From Planctomycetota bacterium (GTDB lineage Bacteria; Planctomycetota; JAJSAM01), in NCBI GenBank assembly GCA_024274785.1, contig JAJSAM010000037.1, positions 55,309-119,308 on the forward strand: DNA of 64,000 bases, in the 5' to 3' direction. Positions 15,893 through 24,791 of this stretch are shown here, piece after piece. A program made the position numbers and the translations under genes. The notes beneath the pieces were generated by a model. That model ran no database searches and had not been told where the DNA came from. It saw only the letters and a program-made list of their open reading frames with translations. Numbering within the stretch: the first letter of the stretch is position 1; every line of letters starts with the position of its first letter.

Positions 15893-17784
15893 TCACGCTC
15901 CGGCACAACGGCTTCGCCGAGGATCTCCTGGAAGCGGGCGTTATTCGGCCGATATTCCGGCACGAGTTCGCGGAGGTCCCGGATCAGGGACGTGAGGTCG
16001 CCCCGGGCTGCGGAGTCCAGAAGCGTGGAAACCAGCCGGGCCGTGATCTCGGGGTCCGGCGTCTCACCGTTCAGCACCCAGATCTTCTCATGTGCGGACT
16101 TGGTCACGCCCTCCGCCTCGACCAGGAGTTCCTCGTAGAGCTTCTCACCCGGCCGGAGCCCGGTGAACTCGATCTTGATGTCTTCATCCGCCCGGAAACC
16201 GGAGAGGGCGATCAGCTTCTTCGCGAGGTCGACAATCTTCACCTGCTTGCCCATGTCGAGCAGGAAGATCTCGCCGCCCCGCCCCATCACACCGGCCTGC
16301 AGAACGAGTTGCACCGCCTCGGGAATGGTCATGAAGTACCGGACGACGTCCGGGTGCGTCACCGTGAGTGGGCCTCCCGCCTTGATCTGCTTCTTGAAGA
16401 GGGGAATGACGCTGCCCTGGCTGCCGAGAACATTCCCGAACCGCACGGAGAGGAACTGGGTGCGATCGCGCGGCGTGGAAGAGAGCAGGAGTTCCGCGCC
16501 ACGCTTCGTCGCCCCCATCACGCTGGTGGGCCTGACCGCCTTGTCCGATGAAATGAGCACGAACTTCTTCACGTTGTGACGCCGGGCGCAGAAGACCAGA
16601 CCACCGGTTCCGGCGATATTGTTCTTCACCGCCTCGATCGGGTTGCTCTCCATCAGGGGGACGTGCTTGAAGGCCGCCGCATGGAAGACGTGATGGAAGT
16701 TGCCCTCCGTAAAGATCTGGTCGACGCGATCGGCATCCTTGATGTCCGCGACGCAGAGTGTGAAACGCAACTCGGGGAACCCGTCGAGCAGTTCCCGCTC
16801 GAGGAAGAACAGGGAGTTCTCGCTCCAGTCGAGAAGACAGAGATGCTCCGGCGCGAACTGGGCGATCTGCCGGACGATCTCCGACCCGATGCTGCCACCC
16901 GCGCCGGTGATCAGCACGCGCGACCCGGAGAGTTCCGCCCGAAGCTGGTCCTCGTCGAGTCTGACGGGCGGCCGCGACAGGAGGTCGACCACATCCACAT
17001 CCCGGATGCTCGTCAGGCGGATGATGTCCTCTTCGGAGGGGATTCTCCTGAGGCGGGCCTGCGTCACCTTGCACGCCTCCAGGATTCGCTCCATCTGGCG
17101 GCCGGTCGCCGAAGGGACCGCTACGACAATCTCGTCCACACCTTCCCGTTCAGCGATCAGGGAGAGGTCGGCGATCCCACCGAGCACCGTCACGCCGTGG
17201 ATATCCCGCCCGCGCTTCACCGGGTCGTCGTCCACGAAGCCCACCGGACGGTAGGCCAGGTGCTTGTGGATCCTCATCTCCCGGAGGAGCATTTCCCCCG
17301 CGTCACCAGCACCGACAATCAGAACCTTGCGCCCACCGTCGCGCATCGGGCTGAAGGTCTCCCGGAAGGCGCGGATCGCAAAGCGGACGCCCCCGGTGAA
17401 CAGAATGCAGAACGCCCAGTCCAGGATAAAAACCGACCCGGAATAGTCCTCGCCGGAGGCCAGGGCGAAGATGACGATCGGTGCGATCAGACCGGACCCG
17501 AGCGTGACCGCCTGGATGATGTTCATCAAGTCCGAAATCGAGACGTAACGCCACATCCCCCGGAACAGGTTGAAAGCGAGGAACGTCAGAAACCGGACCG
17601 CGACGACGACTCCCAGGGCGGGCAGGAAGAAACGGCCGTAATGGTGGTTCCAGGGGCTCGTCGTGTCCAGCCTGAAGGCGAATGCGGCATAGAATGCCAG
17701 CGCGGTCAACACCATGTTCAGGAGGGCCACGGGAATACCGCGGTGCTTCAAGAACCAGTTCCTCACGTCAGGCGTGTCTTCCAT
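15889..17784 (-). CDS. CapD/FlaA1/WbpM-like nucleotide-sugar 4,6-dehydratase
   Basis: A 631-residue protein with four N-terminal membrane helices. A first Rossmann-like domain (VLIVGAGDAGEMLLREM) and a catalytic SDR domain (VLITGAGGSIGSEIVRQIA) follow. The dehydratase box is SSDKAVRPTSVMGATKR, in which Lys replaces the usual YxxxK Tyr-containing pattern, as in WbpM. LRPGEKLYEEL near the C-terminus is also typical. It converts UDP-GlcNAc-type substrates to 4-keto-6-deoxy sugars in the cytoplasmic face of the membrane. It follows the WecA-like gene with a 17-base overlap. Confidence 0.9.
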   Translation of the reverse strand: MEDTPDVRNWFLKHRGIPVALLNMVLTALAFYAAFAFRLDTTSPWNHHYGRFFLPALGVVVAVRFLTFLAFNLFRGMWRYVSISDLMNIIQAVTLGSGLIAPIVIFALASGEDYSGSVFILDWAFCILFTGGVRFAIRAFRETFSPMRDGGRKVLIVGAGDAGEMLLREMRIHKHLAYRPVGFVDDDPVKRGRDIHGVTVLGGIADLSLIAEREGVDEIVVAVPSATGRQMERILEACKVTQARLRRIPSEEDIIRLTSIRDVDVVDLLSRPPVRLDEDQLRAELSGSRVLITGAGGSIGSEIVRQIAQFAPEHLCLLDWSENSLFFLERELLDGFPELRFTLCVADIKDADRVDQIFTEGNFHHVFHAAAFKHVPLMESNPIEAVKNNIAGTGGLVFCARRHNVKKFVLISSDKAVRPTSVMGATKRGAELLLSSTPRDRTQFLSVRFGNVLGSQGSVIPLFKKQIKAGGPLTVTHPDVVRYFMTIPEAVQLVLQAGVMGRGGEIFLLDMGKQVKIVDLAKKLIALSGFRADEDIKIEFTGLRPGEKLYEELLVEAEGVTKSAHEKIWVLNGETPDPEITARLVSTLLDSAARGDLTSLIRDLRELVPEYRPNNARFQEILGEAVVPERE

Positions 17785-18811
17785 CCCCGGACATCCTCTG
17801 TTCCAGGCATCCCGTCAGAACCGTGATCCCCAACCCGGAAAGCAATGCTGCAAAAAGGACCGCGCCACGGATGGCAGTCCCCCCCGAAAGATACATCAAT
17901 CCCAGCAAACCGGTGAGAAGCGTCCACGCCCCATAGAGCAAAGTGACGCGCCGCTGCGACAGGCCGAGAATGACGAGCCGCTGGTACAGATGTGAGCGGT
18001 GCGCCTTCGTCAGGTTCTCCCGATGGTAAAGCCTGCGGCCGATCGTGAAAACCGTATCGTAGAGGAACGGCCCGAGGATCAGGAAACTGGTCATAAAGGG
18101 CACGCCGGCGCGGGCTCCGATGACCCCGAGCGCCGCCAGCAGAAAGCCCACCGGAAGACTCCCGACATCCCCCATGAAGACCCGGGCCGGGGGCCAGTTC
18201 ACAGAGAGAAACGCGAGGCAGGCTCCCGAAAGCGGAATCGCCATCCAGAGCAACCCGCCGCCGCCGGATATGGCTGCCGCGGTACCGAAGAACATTGCGG
18301 CAATCCCGGCGTGGAGCCCGGCGATCCCGTCAATGCCGTCCATGAAGTTAAAGGCGTTCGAGAACCCGACGAGCCAGAAGATGGAAAGCGGCGCCCCGAG
18401 GATGCCAAGCGGGATCGCACCGATCACAGGCAAGGCCACCTCGCCGACCGTCCCCGCGGCCAGAACGACGAGCAGTGCCGCCAGCAGTTGAAAGAGGGCC
18501 TTCACCGCAGGCCGCACCTCTTTCCGGTCGTCGCACAGTCCGAGCACCGCCAGGGTGATCACCGCGATGCCGAGGGCGGAAACCACGAAAGGATCATGAC
18601 TTCCCGTACCGAGGAGAATGGCACCCGCCGCGGCACCGGAAAAGATCGCCGGGAGAATGCCCAGTCCCCCCCCCCGCGGCGTCGGCCGCTGGTGACTCGA
18701 TCGCTCGTTCGGCACATCCACCAGATCCAGGCGGCGCACCAGCCAGAGGGCCCATCGGCACGTGACAAGGCCGATCGCGAGAGTGCCGAGAAAGAGAAGC
18801 GCCGCCGTCAT
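17768..18811 (-). CDS. WecA/MraY-family polyprenyl-phosphate sugar-1-phosphate transferase
   Basis: A 347-residue polytopic protein. Family motifs are DVPNERSSHQRPTPRGGGLG at the N-terminus, LGLCDDRKEVRP with the Asp pair, FNFMDGIDGIAG, and VFMGDVGSLPVG. These enzymes start chain synthesis by moving a HexNAc-1-P from its UDP form to undecaprenyl phosphate on the inner face. ATG 18811 overlaps the upstream SDR stop (ATGA), so the longer frame is rejected. It is the only initiating sugar transferase recognised in the window; no EpsB/WcaJ-type transferase was found. Confidence 0.92.
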   Translation of the reverse strand: MTAALLFLGTLAIGLVTCRWALWLVRRLDLVDVPNERSSHQRPTPRGGGLGILPAIFSGAAAGAILLGTGSHDPFVVSALGIAVITLAVLGLCDDRKEVRPAVKALFQLLAALLVVLAAGTVGEVALPVIGAIPLGILGAPLSIFWLVGFSNAFNFMDGIDGIAGLHAGIAAMFFGTAAAISGGGGLLWMAIPLSGACLAFLSVNWPPARVFMGDVGSLPVGFLLAALGVIGARAGVPFMTSFLILGPFLYDTVFTIGRRLYHRENLTKAHRSHLYQRLVILGLSQRRVTLLYGAWTLLTGLLGLMYLSGGTAIRGAVLFAALLSGLGITVLTGCLEQRMSGDGRHA

Positions 18812-19680
18812 GCCCCGATGCCCAGTCGGCGCGCTTCGATGGCGAGCCCTTCCCTGATACCGATCGGCGAGTAGCCGAACGCCCGGTCCGCGGCGTCCCA
18901 CTCGAAGTCCTTGTCCTCCAGCAGGCGCAAGACCTGTTCCACCCGGATGAAAGGGCGCGGCAAGACCCTCTCCAGGATCGCTGTCGCGGCGACGCAAGGG
19001 CCGGCTGGAACGGACAGGGTCCGCACTCTCCTGCCCGCGGCCGCACCCGCGGCCAGGGCGAAATCACGAAAACGGACGGGACGCCGCCCCGGCAGATTGA
19101 ACACGCGGCGCTCGGCGGCGGGGCACTCGAGCGCCTGCACCACCGCGCTCGCCAGGTCATCGACCATCACCGGCTGAATGAACTTCACTCCTCCCCCCAC
19201 TACCGGCAGGATCGGCCAGCGGGTCACCACTCGAAACAGCCGCTCCACGTTCCGGTCTCCCGGCGCACCGTAGATCATCGTCGGCCGGAAAATCGTGTAT
19301 CGCAACTGCGACTGCCGGATGGTCTCTTCGGCCTGAAGCCGCACCCTCCGCGAGCCGGCCCTGAGCGTGGTCAGGACGGCCGTCGTCGAGAAGAAGATGG
19401 CCCGGCGGATACCGGATGCTTCCGCCGCCTGCACAATCCCCCCGGCGTGGCCGAAGCCCAGTGAGGCGACGTTCACCAGCGCGTCCACACCGACGAGGGC
19501 TCGACGCAAACTCGGAGGATCGCCCAGATCGCCGGCAGCGAAGGTGGCGCCGGTGGCGGCCACCACGTCCCGGCGGCTCCCCTCCCGAACGAAACAGACC
19601 ACCCCGTGGCCGGCATTCGCCAGTCGTCGAACGACGCGTTGCCCGGTGAAACCGGTCGCTCCTGTTACGAGAACCCTCAT
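18808..19680 (-). CDS. Atypical SDR, NAD-dependent epimerase/dehydratase-like
   Basis: A 290-residue Rossmann protein (MRVLVTGATGFTGQRVVRRL). The active-site region differs from classical epimerases: FFSTTAVLTTLRAGSRRVR follows the expected strand and no clear YxxxK pair is seen, while FRPTMIYGAPGDRN is conserved as in SDR_a5-type proteins. Such proteins often accompany WecA-like enzymes in O-antigen loci, where they may act on the lipid-linked or UDP-linked HexNAc. ATGA overlaps link it to both neighbours. Confidence 0.75.
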   Translation of the reverse strand: MRVLVTGATGFTGQRVVRRLANAGHGVVCFVREGSRRDVVAATGATFAAGDLGDPPSLRRALVGVDALVNVASLGFGHAGGIVQAAEASGIRRAIFFSTTAVLTTLRAGSRRVRLQAEETIRQSQLRYTIFRPTMIYGAPGDRNVERLFRVVTRWPILPVVGGGVKFIQPVMVDDLASAVVQALECPAAERRVFNLPGRRPVRFRDFALAAGAAAGRRVRTLSVPAGPCVAATAILERVLPRPFIRVEQVLRLLEDKDFEWDAADRAFGYSPIGIREGLAIEARRLGIGA

Positions 19681-20900
19681 CCCGCCACCTTGGCGAGGAC
19701 CTCGGCATAGCGATGGGCCAGGACGCGCCGGTCGAACTCCCCGATCACGAACTGCCGCCCCGCTCGCCCCATCGATCGGCGCTTGGCTTCATCCGCCCTG
19801 AGTTCGAGCAGCGCGTCGCGGATCGCCGGGACGTCTTCCGGTGCGACGACCACCGCGCCGCCGGAACGTTGCGCGATCGCGGCCGCCTCGCCGGCAACGC
19901 TGGCCACGACCGGCACCTCGCAGGCCAGCACTTCAAACAGTTTGCTCGGAATGAAGGTCGTGAAGAGCGGCACATCGCGAAGAGGTACCAGGGCGACGTC
20001 CGCCGCTCCATACCATGCCGGAACCTCCGCCTTCTGAACCGGCGCAACGAATCGCACGTTCCGCAGCCGGTCCCGCGCCGCCCGGTCGATCAGGCCATCC
20101 TTTTCCGCTCCGGACCCCACGAATACGAACTGGATTTCCGGATCACCTTCGAGTTCGCGCGCCACGTCGAGAATCCGCTGCAGCGCATGCGAGATCCCGT
20201 GTGCGCCGAGGTAGAGTACCGTGAACTTCCCGGCAACACCCTTTCGTCGCCGGTCCGCCTCGCGGTCGGCCGGGGGCGCAAAGAACTCCGGGTCTACACC
20301 GTTCGTAATCGTCGCCACCTTGTCAGGTTGAATCCCCCGCCTGATGAGGTCCTGCCGAAAGCCCTCGGTCACCGTGATGACCCGCGCCGCCCGGCGATAC
20401 AGGAAAAGTTCCAGCCACTCCAGGGCGCCGAGGATCCTCCGGTTGGTCAGGATGCCGAGTTCGGAGAAGATCGCCGGCCACAGATCCCGGACCTCGAACA
20501 CGAACGGCCGGCGCCAGGTGAGCGCCAGGACGAACGCCGACAGGACGCTGAAAAAAGTGGGGCTCGACGCGATCACGATGTCCGGGCGCCTGGCGCGCGC
20601 CCCTCCAATCAGAAGCGCGGTCACCATGAACGACAGGTGGCTCGCGATTTTCCGGACAAAGCCCTTGTTCGGAGTCGCATAGAGCCAGCTCCGAAGGACG
20701 CGGATCCCGTCCATGCGCTCTTCCCGAAAGAGTCTGCCGCGATCGCTTCCGGCAAGAATCCCGGTCGGGTGGTTCGGAAAACCCGTGACCACCGTGACCT
20801 CGTGTCCCTGCTCGATCCAGGCGCGGGAGGTTTCCAGAAGCCGCGCCTGCGGCGCACCGGGCTCAGGAGCGAAGTAGTGGCAGAGCAGGAGGATCTTCAT
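19677..20900 (-). CDS. Glycosyltransferase family 4 (WbuB-like)
   Basis: A 407-residue GT-B enzyme starting MKILLLCHYFAPEPGAP. The acceptor-side domain has FEVRDLWPAIFSELGIL, typical of the WbuB/colanic-acid group of GT4; the donor side has YLGAHGISHALQR and PSKLFEVLACEVPVVAS around the nucleotide-binding Glu. It would add a sugar, often L-FucNAc or a relative, to a lipid-linked intermediate. The start at 20900 is set by ATGA overlap with the heparinase-like gene stop. Confidence 0.88.
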   Translation of the reverse strand: MKILLLCHYFAPEPGAPQARLLETSRAWIEQGHEVTVVTGFPNHPTGILAGSDRGRLFREERMDGIRVLRSWLYATPNKGFVRKIASHLSFMVTALLIGGARARRPDIVIASSPTFFSVLSAFVLALTWRRPFVFEVRDLWPAIFSELGILTNRRILGALEWLELFLYRRAARVITVTEGFRQDLIRRGIQPDKVATITNGVDPEFFAPPADREADRRRKGVAGKFTVLYLGAHGISHALQRILDVARELEGDPEIQFVFVGSGAEKDGLIDRAARDRLRNVRFVAPVQKAEVPAWYGAADVALVPLRDVPLFTTFIPSKLFEVLACEVPVVASVAGEAAAIAQRSGGAVVVAPEDVPAIRDALLELRADEAKRRSMGRAGRQFVIGEFDRRVLAHRYAEVLAKVAG

Positions 20901-22651
20901 GGGATCGGTTCCGAGAAGTCGAGATCCCCCAACCGGCCCCGGACCACCGCATCGTCGCACCGGAGCGTCGCATCCGGGTGGATCCCCTCGGAAAGCACAT
21001 ACGCGGTGACGGTTTCACGCCCCTGAGCGTGGAGCGCCAGCACCCTGGTGCGCAGCCGGCGGCCGAAGTCCGGACAGTGCCATCCCGATTCGATGGAAAC
21101 CCGCGTTGCACCGGCGACCACCAGGCTCGCGGTGACGCCGCGGCAATGGATGAAGTGGCCGCCGCCTGGCCGGCGTTCGAGCACGGACTCGGGGTGAAGG
21201 TGAATACGACTGATGACCGTGTGCGAACGCCGGCCGCGCACGCGGTCGATCAAGAGGAACGCTCCGTTCTTCAGGTGCCGCACCCGCCGGGCGTGCTCGA
21301 CGTGAATGTGGCGATACCCATCATGGACGGCGGTCACGGTTCCGAGCCCGCGCCGTGCCAGGAATGCCAGGCCGCGGACACGGGCGCGCCGGCCGATCCG
21401 AAAGGAGGACCACACCTCGGAGCTGTCTTCACCGTCTACCTCGACGGTACTGTGAGACCTCGTGGATCGGCAATAGTCGCGCATGTCGCCGGCAGCGTAC
21501 TCGAAGAGCCCGGCATCCACCACGACCGGGCGTCCGGAGAGATGCAGTTCATAGCTGAAGGTGTCGGCGTGCCCGTGCGCCGGAAGCCGCGGCGGGCAGG
21601 TGGGCCCGGCATCGAGGAGCAGGCGGTGGCCCTGCTCCGGGTCCCCCAGGAACACGAGCCCGCTGCCGGCGCCCACGCGATCCCGGGTTTCACTCTCCGG
21701 CGCAACCCCGGGCAGGAGGTCGCGCACCGCGGCGAGAAACCGGCGCGGACGAAAGGCATCCGAACGCCAGCAGTCTCCGAAGAGGGGCAGTGCGCCCTCC
21801 GGATCGAGAACGGACTCGAGCCACTCGGTCATACCGGCCAACACCGGCCAGTATCCGGAGTCAAGCCTGTACCCCACCCGGCGAAGTGCAAGACCACCCT
21901 CGACGAGGACTTCGAGAACCCGGGCGTGATAGGCCGGTGAGAGCTCGTAATGCCCCCCATCCGCGAGCACCTGGTCCCGGGCGCCGCTCCCTAGAAGCCT
22001 CGCTCCCATGGTTCTGAACTCCGCGGCCTCGCGCCCTCGGAAGGCCGCGCCGGCCAGCACCAGAGCCAGACCGTTTTCGAGCAGATGGTTGCCCCCCACA
22101 TCGAACTCCAGGTTGCGGCGGATCCGTCCGGCCAGAGCGAACGCCCCGCGCGCGACGAGATCGCGCAGCCCCCCCTCAACAAACGGCAGCAAGCGGACGA
22201 AAGCCGCACAGCGTCGGGATGCTGGATAGGGATGCAGCGCCGCCGGATGCCGGGAGGGCTTCGCGAGAAGCCGGAGACGCACCAGGCGATCGACGACATC
22301 CAGCCGGCCCGCGAGCGCGAGGTCGAGGAGGTAGTCCATGTACTCGAGGTGGTAGGCGAAGAGCAAGGGCAAGCCATTCGCCGGCGGAAACAGCGGCTCC
22401 CCCGCGGGGGCGGAAAGACCGAGGAAGTCGAAGTGCCCATCCGCCATGCGCGCGGCCAGGTCCTCGATGAATTGAGGGTCACATGGCCGATGGAAGGCTG
22501 CGGGCAGCGGGGCAAGAGTGCGAACCGCGGGTGGACAACCGGGCAACACCGGTTCACCGAGACGGCGACGTACCACCAGCCGGGCGCGCAGTCTCACCCG
22601 GTGCGCGAGTTGCGCCGGGCACAGGTGGCGTACCGTGCGCCAGAGCCGCAA
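20897..22651 (-). CDS. Heparinase II/III-like polysaccharide lyase family protein (TTG start)
   Basis: A 584-residue protein with an alpha-toroid N-terminal half and a beta-sandwich C-terminal half. The sandwich contains the family signature HGHADTFSYELHLSGRP, DAGLFEY and RSHSTVEVDGEDSSEVW. Members degrade or modify acidic polysaccharides. No signal peptide is visible, which is usual for copies inside EPS loci and leaves the cellular site open. TTG 22651 has GGAGGGG seven bases upstream and lies two bases after the previous stop; a longer frame to 23083 overlaps the oxidoreductase and is rejected. Confidence 0.82.
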   Translation of the reverse strand: MRLWRTVRHLCPAQLAHRVRLRARLVVRRRLGEPVLPGCPPAVRTLAPLPAAFHRPCDPQFIEDLAARMADGHFDFLGLSAPAGEPLFPPANGLPLLFAYHLEYMDYLLDLALAGRLDVVDRLVRLRLLAKPSRHPAALHPYPASRRCAAFVRLLPFVEGGLRDLVARGAFALAGRIRRNLEFDVGGNHLLENGLALVLAGAAFRGREAAEFRTMGARLLGSGARDQVLADGGHYELSPAYHARVLEVLVEGGLALRRVGYRLDSGYWPVLAGMTEWLESVLDPEGALPLFGDCWRSDAFRPRRFLAAVRDLLPGVAPESETRDRVGAGSGLVFLGDPEQGHRLLLDAGPTCPPRLPAHGHADTFSYELHLSGRPVVVDAGLFEYAAGDMRDYCRSTRSHSTVEVDGEDSSEVWSSFRIGRRARVRGLAFLARRGLGTVTAVHDGYRHIHVEHARRVRHLKNGAFLLIDRVRGRRSHTVISRIHLHPESVLERRPGGGHFIHCRGVTASLVVAGATRVSIESGWHCPDFGRRLRTRVLALHAQGRETVTAYVLSEGIHPDATLRCDDAVVRGRLGDLDFSEPIP

Positions 22652-22653
22652 GA

Positions 22654-24789
22654 TCAGTCCCCTCCGAGCTCGACGGGGCGCCCTGTAGCGAGGGAATCGA
22701 CGATGCCGAGGGTAGCCCGCGTACTCCACGCCGCCTGAGAAAACGGCACTGGTGACGGCCCACCGGCCTTGACCGCATCGAGGAACGCACGGATTTCCTC
22801 CCGATGCCCCTTCCCCCGGCCGGCGCGAATCTTCCGTGCCCCGCCGCTGCCGGCCACGTGAAGCGTACGGTAGTCGTCGAGCACCGCCGTCGCACCCTGG
22901 CCGTGGACCTCGAGACGTTCCTTGCCGAGACCGCCGCTGCCCGAAGTGGAGTAGATCAGGGTTCCCACAGTGCGGTCGGCGAACCTGATCGTGGCGGTGA
23001 CGCCGTCCTCCGGAAGGGCCTCCGCGTAGACCCGCTCCGGCCGGCAGCCCGCCAGGTGCAACAACAGATCGACGAAGTGGCAACCCTCTCCGAGAATCCG
23101 ACCGCCACCCTCCGCCGGATCTCGCGTCCAGTGTCCCGCGGGGATCGCGCCAGCGTCGACCCGATAGTACATGTGCAGCGGTCCCTCACGGTTCGTGAAC
23201 AGCCGTCGCAGATGCCGGTAGGTCGGCGCGAAACGGCGATTGAAGCCCACCATGAGCATTCGCCCGGTCCTGGTGACCGTCTCCATGACACGCGCGAGTT
23301 CGTCATGCGCCAGGGCCAGAGGCTTCTCCAGGAACACGTCCTTGCCGGCGTCAAGGGCCGCGATGGCCGTTTCGGCGTGCTGCGCATGCCGGGTGGCAAT
23401 TACCACCGCATCGGTCCCCTCGTCTGCCAGGACCTCTTCCAGACGCGTCGTGGCGTAATCAAAACCGCCCATCCGGCCGGCATTCACCGCGTTCAGTCCG
23501 GACGCCGTAACCACTCCGGTGCCGTGAAAGGCCGGCATGGCTCTGAAATGTGGAATCAGTACCGCCCGGGCGAAGTTGCCGGCGCCAATCAGTCCGACGC
23601 CGACTCCCTGGCGCGGAACTCCCCCCCCGACCAGCGGCACCCGGCGGACCTTCGAAGACTCCTCCTTGCCGTAGTGAAACAGCAGCCCGACGATCGAACG
23701 TCCCGCCTCGGACATGAGCAGCCGGTAGGCCGCCTCCCCCTCCTCGATGTCGAATGCCCGATCGAGCAGCGGCTCCACATCGACCTCGCCCCGGCCGAGC
23801 AGCGAGAGGAACGTCGAGAGATTACGTCCTTCGGTGAAGCGCACGTACGGGAAGGGGTAATCGATTCCCTTCTCCTCGTACGTGGGATCATAGCGACCCG
23901 GACCGTAGGAGCGGGCGAGCCGGAGATCCAATTCCTTGTCGTAGAAGACGCGGCGTGGCAGGTCCATTCCCACCGCCCCGACCACGACCACCCGGCCTCC
24001 CAGACGACACATCTTCGCTGCCATGACCACCGGCTCACTCGACGAACTGCCGGCACACACCACGACGGCGTCCAGGCCGTGCCCCTCACCGAAGAGGCGA
24101 GCCTTTTCCGCCAGCTCTCCATCGTCGCGGGTCAGAGCCAACTCCGCGCCGAGAGTACGGGCCAGGTCCGCGCGTCCAGGGTCGAGATCCATCGCGAGCA
24201 CACGGCAGCCCGCCGCCCGCAGCAACTGCACCGTGACCAGGCCGATGAAGCCGAGACCGATGACACCGACATTCTCCCCGAGGGTGACTTCGGCACGCCG
24301 AACCCCCTGCAGGGCGATCGCACCGAGGGTGGCGGTGGAGGCGCACCGCAGGTCGAGCCCGGCGGGCACCGGAGCCACCAGGGTTCGTGGAACGAAGATC
24401 TCCTCGGCGTGAGATGCGTAGCCCATACCGGCGCAGGCCACTTCCTGCCCTACGGAGAGATCATCCACCCCCTCGCCGACGGCCACGACTCGCCCGGCAG
24501 CGGAGTAGCCGAGCGGCAGGTCACCGGTGAGACGCGCCTTCACCGCCGAAAACGTCGCGCCGAAGCCTTCACTCTTCAGCTTGCCGAGCACCCGCTTCAC
24601 CTGCTCCGGGCGCGATCGTGCTTTGCCGATCAGGTCCTTGCCAGCCAGTTCCACCGTCAGCCGATCCGTGCCCGCGCTGATGAGCGACCACGCCGTCCTG
24701 ACCAGGACGCCACCGGGACGGAGCAGAGGAGCCGGCACTTCCACGATCCGCGGCAGTCCGCCGTTCACCGCCTGCGCTACCTGCTTCAC
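22654..24789 (-). CDS. Two-domain oxidoreductase: zinc-type alcohol dehydrogenase fused to Gfo/Idh/MocA domain
   Basis: A 711-residue fusion. Residues about 1-360 form an MDR alcohol dehydrogenase-like module (YSAAGRVVAVGEGVDDL, NVGVIGLGFIGLVTVQLL). Residues about 390-711 form a Gfo/Idh/MocA dehydrogenase (GVGLIGAGNFARAVLIP, FLEKPLALAHDEL with the EKP motif, GEGCHFVDLLLHLAG). This fusion repeatedly sits next to heparinase-like genes in polysaccharide loci; its substrate is not established. The GTG start at 24789 is supported by GGGAG and by a spacing of two bases from the previous stop. Confidence 0.85.
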   Translation of the reverse strand: MKQVAQAVNGGLPRIVEVPAPLLRPGGVLVRTAWSLISAGTDRLTVELAGKDLIGKARSRPEQVKRVLGKLKSEGFGATFSAVKARLTGDLPLGYSAAGRVVAVGEGVDDLSVGQEVACAGMGYASHAEEIFVPRTLVAPVPAGLDLRCASTATLGAIALQGVRRAEVTLGENVGVIGLGFIGLVTVQLLRAAGCRVLAMDLDPGRADLARTLGAELALTRDDGELAEKARLFGEGHGLDAVVVCAGSSSSEPVVMAAKMCRLGGRVVVVGAVGMDLPRRVFYDKELDLRLARSYGPGRYDPTYEEKGIDYPFPYVRFTEGRNLSTFLSLLGRGEVDVEPLLDRAFDIEEGEAAYRLLMSEAGRSIVGLLFHYGKEESSKVRRVPLVGGGVPRQGVGVGLIGAGNFARAVLIPHFRAMPAFHGTGVVTASGLNAVNAGRMGGFDYATTRLEEVLADEGTDAVVIATRHAQHAETAIAALDAGKDVFLEKPLALAHDELARVMETVTRTGRMLMVGFNRRFAPTYRHLRRLFTNREGPLHMYYRVDAGAIPAGHWTRDPAEGGGRILGEGCHFVDLLLHLAGCRPERVYAEALPEDGVTATIRFADRTVGTLIYSTSGSGGLGKERLEVHGQGATAVLDDYRTLHVAGSGGARKIRAGRGKGHREEIRAFLDAVKAGGPSPVPFSQAAWSTRATLGIVDSLATGRPVELGGD

Positions 24790-24791
24790 AG

